Of a stretch of DNA of 64,000 nt, positions 45,092-56,983 are shown one piece after another. The notes beneath the pieces were generated by a model. It was not told where the DNA came from, did no database searches, and saw only the letters and a list, made by a program, of their open reading frames with translations. How positions within the stretch are numbered: position 1 is the stretch's first letter; every line of letters starts with the position of its first letter. A program made the position numbers and the translations under genes. Source of the stretch: Eutypella sp. D-1 (lineage: Eukaryota; Ascomycota; Sordariomycetes; Xylariales; Diatrypaceae); contig JAJTTP010000020.1 in assembly GCA_023313575.1 (NCBI GenBank), positions 558,001 to 622,000 on the forward strand, given 5' to 3'.

Positions 45092-48000
45092 GGCTGTAGA
45101 TGCTTCAAGTCAAGAATGTACGATTATCGATATTCCTTCCTGTTCTCCCTTCTCCGTTCACATCCACGGGTACCATATATGGTGGGTGTGGTGTGGTGAC
45201 TTGCGCAACTAGTAGACCCGGCCAATCGATGGATCGAGATGGCTCGAGATGCTAAGATGCTAACTAAAGATGCTAATTCGGTTCCTAATGATGGAGGTGC
45301 AAATCGTCTGGAATTCTGCAGGAGAGAAAATTAAACCTAAAGGAAGATCGTAGGAATAGAATAAGTATGGTAGGACGGGATCTTACCGCATCTTGATAAA
45401 CAAGAAGAGGTTGGGCTGTAAGTAAGAGGCGGGCGGGCAACCCACATCGTGTCATTATATGGATACTTGAGTGTGTTCTGTGAATTAATTATATGGGAAG
45501 GTTGGGCAAATTCACTGCCACATATAGTTACTACCTAGGTACTGTGTATGCAACCCTTTTTTTTTTTTTTTTTGGCTGTCACCCAGCCACCCAACCAAAC
45601 AATTTTCATAGACTGAAACACACCATCATTCAATTGCTTTAAAAACTGAAACGAGAGTATTATAAAGTAAATATTCTTATTATTTATATGGCCCAATAAA
45701 ATACCAGCAGGACACGAAAACCATTCATTCACCTTGAATTCATTTTTCGGAATTCTGTAATAGGGAGAACCTCAGAATGTTTTCCTATACTAAGGGCCGG
45801 CTAGGTTATAGTTAATCCCAGTGACTGCACTGCAGGTGGTTGTACACAGCAACTGACAGCTCAAGTGGGACCAAGTGCTTTTAAGTTATCTTATCAGCCT
45901 TAGTGTGGGGGGAACTTGTATGACTTGGCAGTCTCCTGTAGGTCAGCTTTTCAGGAAAGAGCTTGGGCCATTCCTTATGTCTCCACTATAATCATGTACG
46001 CACATAGTTGCCACCCTATCAGATCTTAGATTTGCAGATCCCCGTTCTCACCCCGTAGATCTAACCTAAAACAGTACAAGCGTCCCATAAACCTTAAAAG
46101 GTAGGGTCGCTACTCCACACTGGAAACCCCTTATTAGCTTCTTTCTCTCTCACGTGTCATACGCGACGATGAACCACAACGACAAACATCTAGACAACTC
46201 TACAATTCCATGCTCTTTAGGTCGATAAGTGACTTGATAATGTTCCTTCAACTGTCGAGATGATTCAGTTCATTATTCAAGCCATTGCCTTGGCCGACGA
46301 AGTGCTATGGGAACGCCGGTCTCTCACCATCCTCCAGAGCAAATAGCCCGGGCGCTGGTCCGCCGTCACAGGTCAGCGGGAAAGCTTCAAGAACCATCTT
46401 GGGAGTGGAATATATATCGTGAAACACGACACCACAAGTTTGATATCCTGATGAAGCATGAGACGGACCTTGTGCCATGTCTCGAGGGCCCAACCGGTGG
46501 ATAAGTGGACTAAGAAGGCTGTTTGAACCTGTCCCGTGACAAACCGTCTGCGTCGGTTTCTATAGAGCCCGTATCTCGCGATAACGAGATGGTCAGCTCT
46601 ACCACGGTGGGTACTTGCTTAGGATCTTCGGCAGCCTCAACGAGGTCGAGCCTGTCGTGGATAAGAAGGATACAGGCTCCGTCTAGGACCGTCCTCATTT
46701 TAGTAGAATATCTGCGCTATGGTCCGTCAGGTACTCTACGAGAGAGCTCTGTAACGCGGCAACTGAGAGGGCGGCTTCAGCGAGCGATGACAAAGGGACG
46801 GTAGGGATAAAAGCTTCTTTGAGAACGAGGCACTTGCTCATTTTACGCAACCCACCCCCGGCCCTTTATTATGGTTGGATGGGGTTTCGTCAAGGGCGAC
46901 AGCAGACCGATAAGAAAGGTGGAAGCTGGGGAGGAGCTTTATAAGATCGCGAAGGCCACGCTTCCCTTGGAGTCCGCATGCAGGGACATATGAGGATAGG
47001 GAAGCGTATCTGTTAAAGACGTCATCGCCGCTCTGCTCCCCCCCCTTCTTCCCCCCACGATCTATTATACAGCACAGAATAGGGAGGACCGTAATCAGAG
47101 AGTATGACATGTCATGCTTCATCAACCAGACTCACACCTCGCTTCCACATCAACTGAAAAGCTTACACCCCCTCCCTTTGCGGAAGTCCTTCTCTGGGCT
47201 TCATTCTGCGCTCATCTCGATATTAGCGTCATACTAGGAAATTTGGCGGGCCGTCTATATGAGCAACTTCCTACTTCCCACCTATCGATATGAGTCGACT
47301 CGATTGACGGGTTGGAAGACTGGGACTAGTCGGTCTCTGTTTTACGCCCCCGGAAGGCAAGGTGAGCACTTCTGACGTACCCCCTCCTTTTATAGGTGAG
47401 GTTTCTTGCACATTCGGCGGGCACGTGAGGACGCACTCGACGATAGAGAGGCGCTCTCATTGAAAATAGTCGAAGATATTCGGAGCTAGTCTAAGTATTA
47501 GGTCTCGGGAATAGGGAAAAAGCCTGCGCTCTTACTTGGCACTGCTGTCTTGGAGAGACGTCGATCACTGTATAGGTAATACAGCTTCTACAGGATCCGT
47601 CTATTTTGTCTCCCTCCCGAAAATATAGTCCGATTCACGAGCTACTATGCGCCAAGTCAGGCTGCGATAGACAAGTTTCCTATCTCTTACAAGTCCAAGT
47701 AGATAGTGCCGAAGAGCTGAGACCTTTTTCCTTTTTTCTTTTTTGGATTTCTCGTTGGGCAGAAAGACACATGAGGCTGGACGCGCATATCCGTCTTGGA
47801 AGATAGCTGCGATCACCAATTCAAGGGTGATCGTACCATAGGGAAGTGAGTGCGAGAACAATCCATCTCATGGTAGAGCTTCCCGATACAGCTTCGTAAG
47901 TCTCCGCAGCAAGTATGTGTGTTCGCCATGGACAGCGGCCGGTTCTATTTCGGTCTTCAGCCTCCGGATAACTTTCTACTCCCTACTTCCTGTATAGAAT

Positions 48001-48209
48001 ACCTTTCCTCGAACACCCCCGCCCTATCAGGCGTTGAGATAGGTGCGTTTTTCCGGCCCCAAGGCGGCTATGGATGGAGAACGACGCCTCGAATTGTGAC
48101 GTTTACTAGCTGACGATCGGCTCGTTCTGAGTAGATCTGTCTCCTGGTTGTAAGCCCTCCCGCGTGTCGCAAGAACTCTATCCCGTTGCCCCGTAGCCTC
48201 AGCCGTTAA
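45092..48209. other. 3 kb gene-poor region
   Basis: Upstream of the DUF3433 gene. A 17-nt T run lies at 45557-45573. Many short frames on both strands near 46300-47900 are fragmented and show no domain; they could be transposon debris but no family was recognised. Confidence 0.4.
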
Positions 48210-48410
48210 AGTCTACGACCTCCCAGCCTTCTCCAAGGGCTACAGGGCTTATACCACCGAGATACTACTCAAGAAGACAGAGAAGCGCCGCCGCGAGAAA
48301 ATTTGCGGGATGACGCCTACGACTACCCGGCGCTGTTTCAGCAGCCCGGTGGAATGGATCGCCGGGCGGGACACGGGGCGTCGCTTGGGATCCCGTCGAT
48401 CACCCGGTGA
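48210..48410 (+). pseudogene. Fossil coding fragment, unrecognised
   Basis: A stop-free 66-codon frame without ATG reads LLQGLQGLYHRDTTQEDREA followed by PPRENLRDDAYDYPALFQQP. An overlapping frame reads SAVKVYDLPAFSKGYRAYTT. Two neighbouring frames that both look coding suggest an old frameshift in a dead gene. The family is unknown, and chance is possible. Confidence 0.25.
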
Positions 48411-48953
48411 GCGTGCCGGCTCGGCTGAGACAAAAGGGGGGACGACACCCCACCAAAAGAGGAAAGCCTCGGATTACACGGGATCCAAATTCCAGAATCA
48501 CGGCGGTGGTAGGAAGCCCATCCTTGTCAAGAGCTTGTATCGAGATACTGCCGAACTGCGCCCGTTGCTCACTGCCCGAAATGGCTACGAACGTGGCAGG
48601 TTTCGTCCTGCCTCGACAACGACTGGCTCACCGTCGTTACAGGCGGGAAGGGTGGTGTTACACTCTTCCGGATGGCTAGGTATTGTGATGAAGATGTTTT
48701 TTGCCTTGATGCGAGGCTGACGGGGAGAGACTAGATGTCTATAAAGCACGACGTTCCCTCGCCGATAGATGGGGAGTTTCTTGTTCAGCAGAGAGCAGAG
48801 AGCAGCAGCAGCAACGGGAACGAAGAGTGAGAACGACAACCACTAACCCACACAGAGAGCCACCAAAGTCCAAAGAGAAACGCAGCTCGCATCACACCCT
48901 CATCTTCTTTTCCCGAATCATCTGTTGACCCTTGCGCATCGATACCAGGCAAG

Positions 48954-51300
48954 ATGTTGAGCAACGCCGTCCTCGCGGGTCTCATCCCGGTGATCATGGC
49001 CAAGCCTATCGAGTAAGCCTTTCCTCCGCTTCAGGCCACAAATGAACCACAAAATTAATTCATACTCTAGGCTCCGCAGCAGCAACAACACGGCGGCCAA
49101 TGCTGGAATGGTCGCCCGCAATGCCGCAGGCATGGCCATGAACAACACGAACGCCATGATGCATGAGAAAGCGGCCCGCGACGTGGAAAAAGACGACTCG
49201 TGGACTGTGAGGCCCCGGTCCTCCTCAACAACCTGGCCCTGGACTACTGGCACTATGGCGCCCGATGTGAACATGGCCAAGAATAAGAGGTAGGTAGTCT
49301 TCTGCCGGCGAAACCATCAGCATGCTGGATCTGCTAACAAAATCCCCCAATCCAGGGCTGAGAATACTCACATTCACAGCCTCGTCCACTCGCCGACCTC
49401 GGTCCTCGCGCCGGTTGACACCCTGTTTCCCAGGGCCGATATTGACGCGGAGAAGCTCCCTACCGTTACCCACCCGACGCTCACCCTTCCGGTCCTCCCG
49501 ACCTCGGCGCTCCCTGATGTCAGCCATCTCCTGGCCAGGGCCGAGCAAGGTGCCGAACATGCAGAGGTACTTCCGGTCACATCCCTGCCCGTCTCCCTCC
49601 CGGCTTCGACCTGGCCGACGCTGCTTCCCAGGGCGGAAAATGCGGAAGGCAAGGAGGACAAGGACATGGACATGGAGAATTGGCCCACCCCGATCCTCAG
49701 CGTCGTGCCGACCATGCCTCTGAGCACTGTCCTACCGACTCTGCTGCCCCGCGCCGAAAATGCTGAGAACGATATGGAGGATTTCCCGGTCTCGACTCTT
49801 GGTCACCACTCACTGCACTCGGTCCTGTCCGCCGCGCCCGGGACCCTGCTGCCGCGCCAGATCGCCGTCCCTACAGCTCTTCCGCAACCCGGCCAGATAT
49901 CTGCCGATATCGCGGGGTGCACTTCCGACTGCGAAGGCCGTTGCCAGGTCGCCGACATCGGATTCGCTACGGGCCAGTGCCGTGACCGGTGCGCCGCGCA
50001 CTGCCACCAGCAGCACTTTACCGTCGGAGGGGGTGTGCTCCCTCGTATGGAGAACGGTGCCGAAACCCACCTCCCGAGTGCGACGCTTGCTGTCCCTTTG
50101 CCTGCCTCCGCCCTGCCCGTTATTGATACCGTGCTGCCGCGCCAGATTGTCACTCCTACGCCCGTTCCCCAGGTATCTGCCGATATTGCGGCGTGCACTT
50201 CTGATTGCGAGGGTCGCTGCCAGGTTGCCGATATTGGGTTTGCTATTAGTCAGTGCCACGATCGATGCGCCGACCAATGCAACCAGGAGCATTTCGCTGC
50301 CGGAGGGGGTGTGGTTCCTCGCGCAGAGGACAATGTCGAGGATCTGCTGCCCAGCTCTACCCTTAGCGTCCTGCCGTCACCGCCCGTTGCAACACTGCTC
50401 CCCCGCAAGGAGAACGACGCCGAGGACCATCTCCCAAGTCTGACGCTCCCCATATCCATGCATACCTCCGCCATTCCCGTCGTCGACACTCTGTTACCGC
50501 GCCAGATTGTCACCCCTACGACTCTTCCCCAGGTGTCCGCTGATATCGCAGCGTGCAAGTCAGACTGTGAGGGCCGTTGCCAGGTCGCTAATATCGGGTT
50601 CGCCATTGGCCAATGCCGCGACCGGTGTGCTGCCCACTGCCACCAACAGGACTTCACTGTCGGGGGAGGTGTGCTCCCGCGCGGAGAGGAGAACGCCGAG
50701 GACCTCCCGACCCACACTCTCCCCGTATCCCTGCCAACCTCCACCCTGCCCGTCGTCGACACCCTATTACCGCGCCAGGTGGGCCTCCCGACTGCGCTGC
50801 CCAGCGCGGCGCCTTCTGCGGCGCCTTCTGCGGCAGTGGCAACGGCCAAGTGCTCCACGGCCTGCGCGCACCGCTGCCAGACCGCGGACATCGGATTCGA
50901 GGTGAAGCAATGCCACGAGCAGTGCGCGAACCACTGCGCCGTCGGCGCCGCTAGCGCTAACGGCGTCTTCGGCGGCCTCTTTGGCAAGAGACAGGTATTC
51001 CCACCAGCACCAGCACCAACGCAGCAGCAGCAGCCCCGTCCCACGTTGACAGACCCGTGTGGCTGCATCACGGCGTGCTCGTCGTCGGTCGCGGCGTCGG
51101 CGCCGGGATCCCCCTCCACCTCCCCTCCTTCCCTCGGCCTCCTGGGCCTTTTTGGCGGCGGTGCTGACTTCTTCGGTCTCGTAGGCGCTGTGATCTGCAT
51201 CGACGCCTGCCTCGCCACGTGCCCCGACGTCCCGCGTGTAGCGGGCACCACCGTGGTCTCGGGCCCCGCACAAGCCACGGCTATTCCTCCGGCCGCATAA
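48954..51300 (+). CDS. Secreted repeat protein with four six-Cys modules; candidate kexin-processed precursor
   Basis: Exons are 48954-49012, 49071-49289 and 49356-51300, giving 740 aa; both introns are clean GT-AG and keep the frame. The N-terminus MLSNAVLAGLIPVIMAKPIE is a short signal peptide. Residues 20-260 have no Cys and contain Pro/Thr/Leu-rich spacers ending in LLPR followed by AENAE. Four modules then carry C-x3-C-x3-C-x11-C-x3-C-x3-C, with first Cys near 281, 373, 493 and 592 and core text C(T/K)SDCEGRCQVA(D/N)IGF. Modules 1-3 end GGGV(L/V)PR, and each module opens with Gln after LLPR or VLPR. Module 4 ends FGKR, a classic kexin site, and is followed by a tail (QVFPPAP...) with a few more Cys. 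The paired CX3C helices suggest small disulfide-pinned helical hairpins. Function, processing and secretion are inference; a cell-wall structural protein is the main alternative. I recognise no named family. Confidence 0.78.
49900..50046 (+). repeat. Six-Cys module 1 of the repeat protein
   Basis: Encodes ISADIAGCTSDCEGRCQVAD and on to GGGVLPR. The six Cys are at residues 281, 285, 289, 301, 305 and 309 of the 740 aa product. Confidence 0.8.
50173..50322 (+). repeat. Six-Cys module 2 of the repeat protein
   Basis: Encodes VSADIAACTSDCEGRCQVAD and on to GGGVVPR. Cysteines near 373-401 keep the same spacing as module 1. Confidence 0.8.
50533..50682 (+). repeat. Six-Cys module 3 of the repeat protein
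   Basis: Encodes VSADIAACKSDCEGRCQVAN and on to GGGVLPR. Cysteines near 493-521; very close to modules 1 and 2. Confidence 0.8.
50827..50946 (+). repeat. Six-Cys module 4 (divergent) of the repeat protein
   Basis: Encodes AVATAKCSTACAHRCQTADI and FEVKQCHEQCANHC. Same Cys spacing (592-620) but more diverged sequence, preceded by a short SAAP repeat. Confidence 0.75.
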
Positions 51301-52228
51301 TTCTGCAAAACTTGGAGTCTCGAGAACACGTTTAGAGAAGGGGTCAGGGGGGACCTCCCCCCTAGTGGTTAAAAAGAGTGGGAAATAGAAAAAAAAGGGG
51401 GTGGTGCGTTTCTTGTCTTTCTGGTCGAGATTGTGTCCTGTTTTCTGCTTGTTTTCCGACGTTCTTGACTTTTTAACGAATGTTACGCCATCAAGTGCCA
51501 TCACGCTTACGGTCATTGTCTCATGGGAAGGGAAAAGGGTGGATCCGAAACGTTGAGAAACATATTGTTTCGGGCATGTAATGGACGACTTTCACGAGAT
51601 GGACGACACACTCGCTTCTGGGATAGGGTATAACGGGTTGCAACGTACTGGGTTCATGAGTTTTGTTTTATGCTCAATTTTTTCATGGAAACTATACGGT
51701 ACACGGGAGCGGAGGAAAGGCAGAAGGGGGTGCTAGGAACTAATTGGAACTTGGGTTTAGTAATAGAAATGCGATTCTTCTTTTCTCAAATAAAGGGTCA
51801 TTGTGCTCATACCGTGTGCGCCAAACTTCACCAGCCACTATTTCTGTTGAGTTGGGAATCGTCCTCCCGCTCTATTTTCTTGCTGACGCTAATTCACAGG
51901 TAACTAATTATAGAAATAAAAGCTAAATTATAATCATCACCGAAGGTCCGTTTCTTCAGATCATCACATACACAATCAAATACTAGCCGCACCTGCGAAT
52001 GATTTTTCGTCACAAGTTTGTTTCAAGCCAGCCACCGGAAGAGTTTTCATCGTCATCGATTTTATATATTTCATAACTACTTCATCTTCATGTAACTCCG
52101 AATTTCCTTGATATCATTCTACCGCAGCCTCTCCAGGACCTTTCGCGAACGGGCCCCCACTAGCCCTCTTGCGTATATGCCCCAAACCATGAATAGAGCG
52201 AAGCTCTCGGCACCCACAAACAAAGTGC
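51301..52228. other. Convergent intergenic region
   Basis: About 930 bp between the 3' ends of the repeat-protein gene and the deuterolysin gene. No gene seen. Confidence 0.5.
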
Positions 52229-53910
52229 TCAGCAGCCGACGTAGATGGCGTTGGCGAAGAGGCTAGTAATTCGGTCGATCAGCTAGTCAGAAACAGAGAA
52301 AGCAACACCAGAATCCCAAATCTTACGGAGAATACGGGTAGGTGAATAGGTATATGTATACAGTGAAAGGGTACTCACGCGTAGGTGTCGGCGTGGCGCA
52401 GGTTCTGCGCGGCGGACAGGGAGCGGACGCCGGCGTAGCCGTAAGTGCCGAAGTCGTCGGTGCCGGCGATCTGGGACAGGTGCGTGGTTTCGTGCAGGCT
52501 GGTGGTCGCCTGGTCCTGCGCGTGGCAGGTGCGCGACAGCCCAGTCAGGGCGCTAAAGTACAGAGGGCAGTTCACCATGTACGAGCCCGACGGCAGCGTG
52601 TACTATTCGGCCCGCCCGTGCACGGCCATCAGTACATATGTCTTGCTCACACTCTCGCTTTCGGGTGCTTCGCTGCTAGGAAATAGAAGGGGAGGAGATA
52701 GAGAAGATAGATATTAGGTAGGGGGGTTGTGTCTAGTATTAATTCAGGGTGGGTAAGGGTTGGGTTAAACTTCAGGCCGTTGTGGATGAATAGTGGGACT
52801 AAAAGGGGTAGCTTGAAAGGGATTAACAGCGAGTAGATCTTTTCCCTTCCCCCCCCCCCCCCAAAAAAGGCGAGGGAAGATTCCACTGCCTTGAACAAAT
52901 TAATTACTTACCGCGAGCACATTGCTCGAGCATGCCCCATACACATCAGAGCAGTAGTAGCGGGCGACGCCGGAGGTGGTGCTGCCGCACTCCGAGGCGA
53001 CGCGGTTGAACACGCTGGCGACGGTCGACCGGGTGCTCGAGGAGCTGGACTTGTCTGCGAAGCGCGATCTAATGTCAGCGTATTTCTTCCACACCTACCA
53101 GTCTTCTCAAAGAGTAATTTTGTCTAGTTGTGAAAATCAAGCCCAGATAACTAACAGTACTCCTCGACCTTGGCGGCGCTGCCGGACGAGGCGGCGGTGG
53201 AGGCGGCCCGGGACAGGCTGGCACAGTTGCTCTCGGCGGTGCGGATAGCAGTGAGGCGGGTACCAGTGCAGTCTGATTGCACGATAGAGCGGCGGCGGCC
53301 GATGAAGTTGTCGCGTGCCGCGGCGGCGAGGGAACCGTCGACCTCGGCCGAGATTTGGTTGCTGGTGTAGGGCACGACACCGGCAATCTCGGTGGTGTTT
53401 GGCTCGGCATACGAGAAGACGCCCTCAGAAGACAAGTTTACTGTGCCTCCCGAGCTCAGGTCGTGCGTCACAGCCACATCGAACTCCGCCGTCACAGTCT
53501 CCCCCACCCCGATCGTCTCGAACACGTCCTCCTGCAGGTCCGTGGTCAAGGCGCGGAGGCGGATCCCGTCGAAGGCGATCTTGTTCTCTATTCTAGAAAT
53601 CAGAAGGCCATTTATATATGGATACGCAGTGAAAAGGACTTTTGCTCCCAGGGAAACAGTGTGAGTAGTCTAGTCAGGCAACGGACTTACCGGCTTGGAA
53701 AACACCAATTTTCTCGACAGGGGCTGAGTCGAGGATAGAGCCCGTCTTGAACAACTTCAGCTCCGCCTCCCCGTTGTTGGTAATGCTGGCCTTAACGGCG
53801 CTGTTGCCGACCATCTCAAGCTTGACCTCGAGCGGCGAGTCACGCTGGGCCAGGTTGACCGAGACGGCGCCGGCCAGCGAGGCGAGGAATTGGATGCTGA
53901 GGAGCTTCAT
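52229..53910 (-). CDS. Deuterolysin, M35 family secreted zinc metalloprotease
   Basis: Exons are 53910-53691, 53587-53156, 53054-52912, 52602-52379 and 52262-52229, giving 350 aa; the introns are 103, 101, 309 and 116 bp. Deuterolysins are secreted neutral Zn proteases, often active on basic proteins. The signal peptide is MKLLSIQFLASLAGAVSV. A propeptide of about 160 residues ends at the basic site FIGRRR before SIVQSDCTGTRL. The mature domain carries CTGTRL, YYCSDVYGACSSN, NCPLYFSAL and CHAQDQATTSLHETTHLSQI, where HETTH is the zinc motif, and GTDDFGTYGY supplies the third (Asp) ligand, which defines the aspzincin group. The C-terminus is LFANAIYVGC. In most relatives the zinc motif reads HEFTH; the Thr here is a mild change. 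The third intron is unusually long and contains a poly-C tract. It sits tail to tail with the repeat-protein gene. Confidence 0.92.
52849..52862. repeat. Poly-C run in deuterolysin intron 3
   Basis: About 14 consecutive C on the plus strand, within the third intron, which explains part of its extra length. Confidence 0.8.
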
Positions 53911-56900
53911 GGTGATTGGTAAACTGAGAGGCAGTTTCTCTGATCCGGTGAGTCTTTGTCGTTGGGCTTTTCTCTGGCTCTGGGCTTGAAGTGCTTGATG
54001 ATCTTTTCCTCGAGAGACTTGATGGGCCAAAGTCTCTTCTTTTATACTCGACGACGATGACCTCCAGCTAGACAGATCATGGCCTCTCTTACCCAGCATC
54101 TGCTGCGCCGTGTTTTCCGGAGCTTCTTATCAAGGAAGGTCGATTAAGACCTGGGCTGGACGCGAGGGAGTGTTCCTGCGATAACACCAGGAACCGCACC
54201 ATAAAATCCTCCAACACCAAACATATTTCACGACGATACGGCCATGTCCAGCTTCGGTGACTACGCCCGTGACTGGCCGGGTTAATGATTGGTATAGAAT
54301 TGCTTTTTGCAATTCGCGCGCCATGCAAGGCATTGTCCCCGCGATGGAACGCGGGGAGAGGAAGCCATTGCCACTCTACAGCGGCCGCTTCCGCCCTAGA
54401 CGAGATGTCTAGATGCCTACATGGATAGAGAACCCATGATATCGCTCGAGCTATTTCTGACTTTGGAAGGAGCTTCGTCCCGCTCGGTGCCCGTCCTGAA
54501 TATGTCCAGTCGATATATGCCGTCCAATCAAGCCCTGCAAGGCGAGGATACCAGGGTGTTGTGCGGTATGGTGACAGTGAACCTGTCTGATATGTGATTA
54601 GGCTCGATCCCTAGTGAAGCGATATAGTTCGAGAGCCTACCAGCAGCAACCACCATAACAAGTCCACCTATCTGGCGAGTTTATCGTCTCCCCTGCTAAT
54701 CTATAGGCCCGCGTACAACATAAAATTGCCTTCCAAAGCTTGACTTCTAACATTGCTGTGCACTTCGAGAGGCGCTGTTATAGATTGAACTTGACAGTTA
54801 AGCAAGATGAGGAGGACGGGTCCAGGCCAGGTCCCGACCAGTAAGAATGACCGTGATTATCTGGCGTGCCTCTTCTAGATTAATCTTGAAACCCGGAAGG
54901 GGATGGGGTTGGGGAAGAGCGTGTGGTGGGAAGGACATGTGGGATCTAAGTAGGTTAAGCTATAGACGCATGGTCTTGGCACCGATGCAACGCTGTGCCG
55001 GTAGCCCTCCCTGAAGCCTCTTGTTCGGGATTGGGCTAGGAATAGTCAATATGCCGGTAAGCTCATGCAACTACCGGCTCCTTCGGCGTTGTCGATTGGC
55101 CCGTCCTTCTGGAAGCGAAGCCACGGGGTGTATCCGCCACCTAGGTGTCTTGTCTGCCGAGTGCCTTTAGCATCCGAAGCACCTCCCTTCCCCCCTTGAC
55201 CCAAGCAAGCATAACCTCCAGGACCGCCCGGCGAAAGTCCTCCGGGGCAACGGATATAGGCACTCTGGGAATGTTATCTCTTCGATCCGATATGGTACAA
55301 CACGCGTGGCGTGATAAATAGCTGGCATCCTCGGGTGCTACGACAGCCACACCTTATCGCGACGCAGTCGGCGTATGCAGGTGCTCAAGCTCCTGCTGCT
55401 TTCGAGCAGCCTTATCTACTGCGTTGCCAAATTTCCCCGCCGCCTACCAGAGACCTTGCCGTCGTCAAAGTTCCTGTGGGCATGGGTGGATGAGATATTT
55501 GGCGCCAATGGATGTCTCACTGTCTATATCAAATAACTCTTGGACGGGAGACGTGGACTATGTGACCGGAGGTATAAATCAGGGGGTTCTCGACGACCTC
55601 AAACTAGCTTTACTAATATCTGAGATGAACTGGCCGTGCTCTACCTCCCAGCATTATATCTGCAATGTCCTAGGGGGGGCGTTCTAGAATAACATCGACC
55701 GTAGCATCTACAGATAGCCGACTGCTGCGCGTATCACTGGGTGCATAGATACGCCTCTATGTGAGTCGAGATATGCACAGCTGGGCGATCACCTTCCGCT
55801 TTCTGACAGAATACCGGTTGGCTGGAAATCCACTGCTACCAAGCATGCTCTCTGGGACTGCAGCGTAGGAAAGAAGAATGGTACGCCATGTGCCGACGAA
55901 CGGTATTTGAGTATCGTTTCTAGAAAGCACACTTCACAAACAACGGTAACCCCTCACAAAGCCAGAGAAAAGCCGTCGTTGCTGCCTCTCCACGCGCCTA
56001 GTCTAGATGATGTGGCAATGGCAGATTCTAAAGACCCTGTATACCGTGATAGACAACGATCGAAGCCGTTTTTGTCAAGGGTCTGCAAGAGGAGGCGCTG
56101 GGCGACGACGACTCTTATGGCGCTTATACACAAAGTATGCCAGGTCTTTTCAGGAAAGGGAGCGAGGAATTGGCCTCGAACAAGCCGCAAGTTGCCCCGA
56201 TACATTTTTTGCGAAATCTTTATGTCAGTTCGGAGGTTGCTGTTATTATGCGATCTACCTTAGCCAACGAACAACATACATTATACTATAACAGCCCGAG
56301 GAACCTCAAACTATCACCTATCACAAGGGGCGTCTTCATATCTGGATCGATTCGGGGTGAGGGGGGGGGGGAGAGGAGGAGGTTCCCGTCTCGTGGTCCC
56401 ATGAGGGCTGGCATATAGAGAAATTGTTCCGGCCTGCCATGTAAAGTTATGCATGACATCGAGAACTCAAGCCGTTAAGTATTATCACTACGCCGCGCGT
56501 CTGACCCGAATATATCAGATGTCTCAGCGGGTAGCCAGCTAGCTAATCAACGGGTACCTACCTACCTACATACTGCGAACGATGCCGTCGAACCGACACT
56601 GCACTTCCCTTCCGTTCCCCTCTTCCCAGGTCTTAGGTATTCCCGCCTGTAAGATAAAGGGAGAGGATACGCGGGAGAGAGGGTGCGGATGAAGGGGGCC
56701 GAAAGATATGCACCCACCCGCCCGCCAACCGGGAAATCTTCCGCGACCGCCGGGCGCCCGCCAGGAGATAATGCCATATTACATACCTATACCTACCTAC
56801 ATACCGGGCGGTGGACGACGGAAGAAAGAGGAACTCCCCATGTCTTTCTTTGTCATGCCCTGCTTTACCTCGCACAGAGAAATCCAAACCTCCTCCCCGG

Positions 56901-56951
56901 GACCCGCGTACTTCCGGTGCACTCTCCTCTGTAGATGGCATATGTATACTT

Positions 56952-56983
56952 GCAGGCAGGTAGGTAGGTAGGTAGTTAGGTAG
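56952..56983. repeat. TAGG tetramer run
   Basis: CAGGCAGGTAGGTAGGTAGG and a few more units. It is one of many TAGG/CCTA clusters in the right third of the window (also near 56555-56570 and 57852-57865). Confidence 0.7.

Noticed and set aside
49900..50946. CRISPR-like array
   Set aside because: The repeats are protein-coding modules of about 120-150 bp with 90-120 aa periods in a eukaryotic gene, not short palindromic repeats.
50250..51329. 359-codon minus-strand frame opposite the repeat protein
   Set aside because: Its repeats mirror those of the plus-strand gene, it has no signal or domain, and the plus frame has introns, a signal peptide and Cys spacing that make sense.
48954..53910. Ustiloxin/dikaritin-type RiPP cluster
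   Set aside because: The precursor-like gene has large six-Cys units, and no UstYa (DUF3328) oxidase, methyltransferase or peptidase set surrounds it; one M35 protease alone is not enough.
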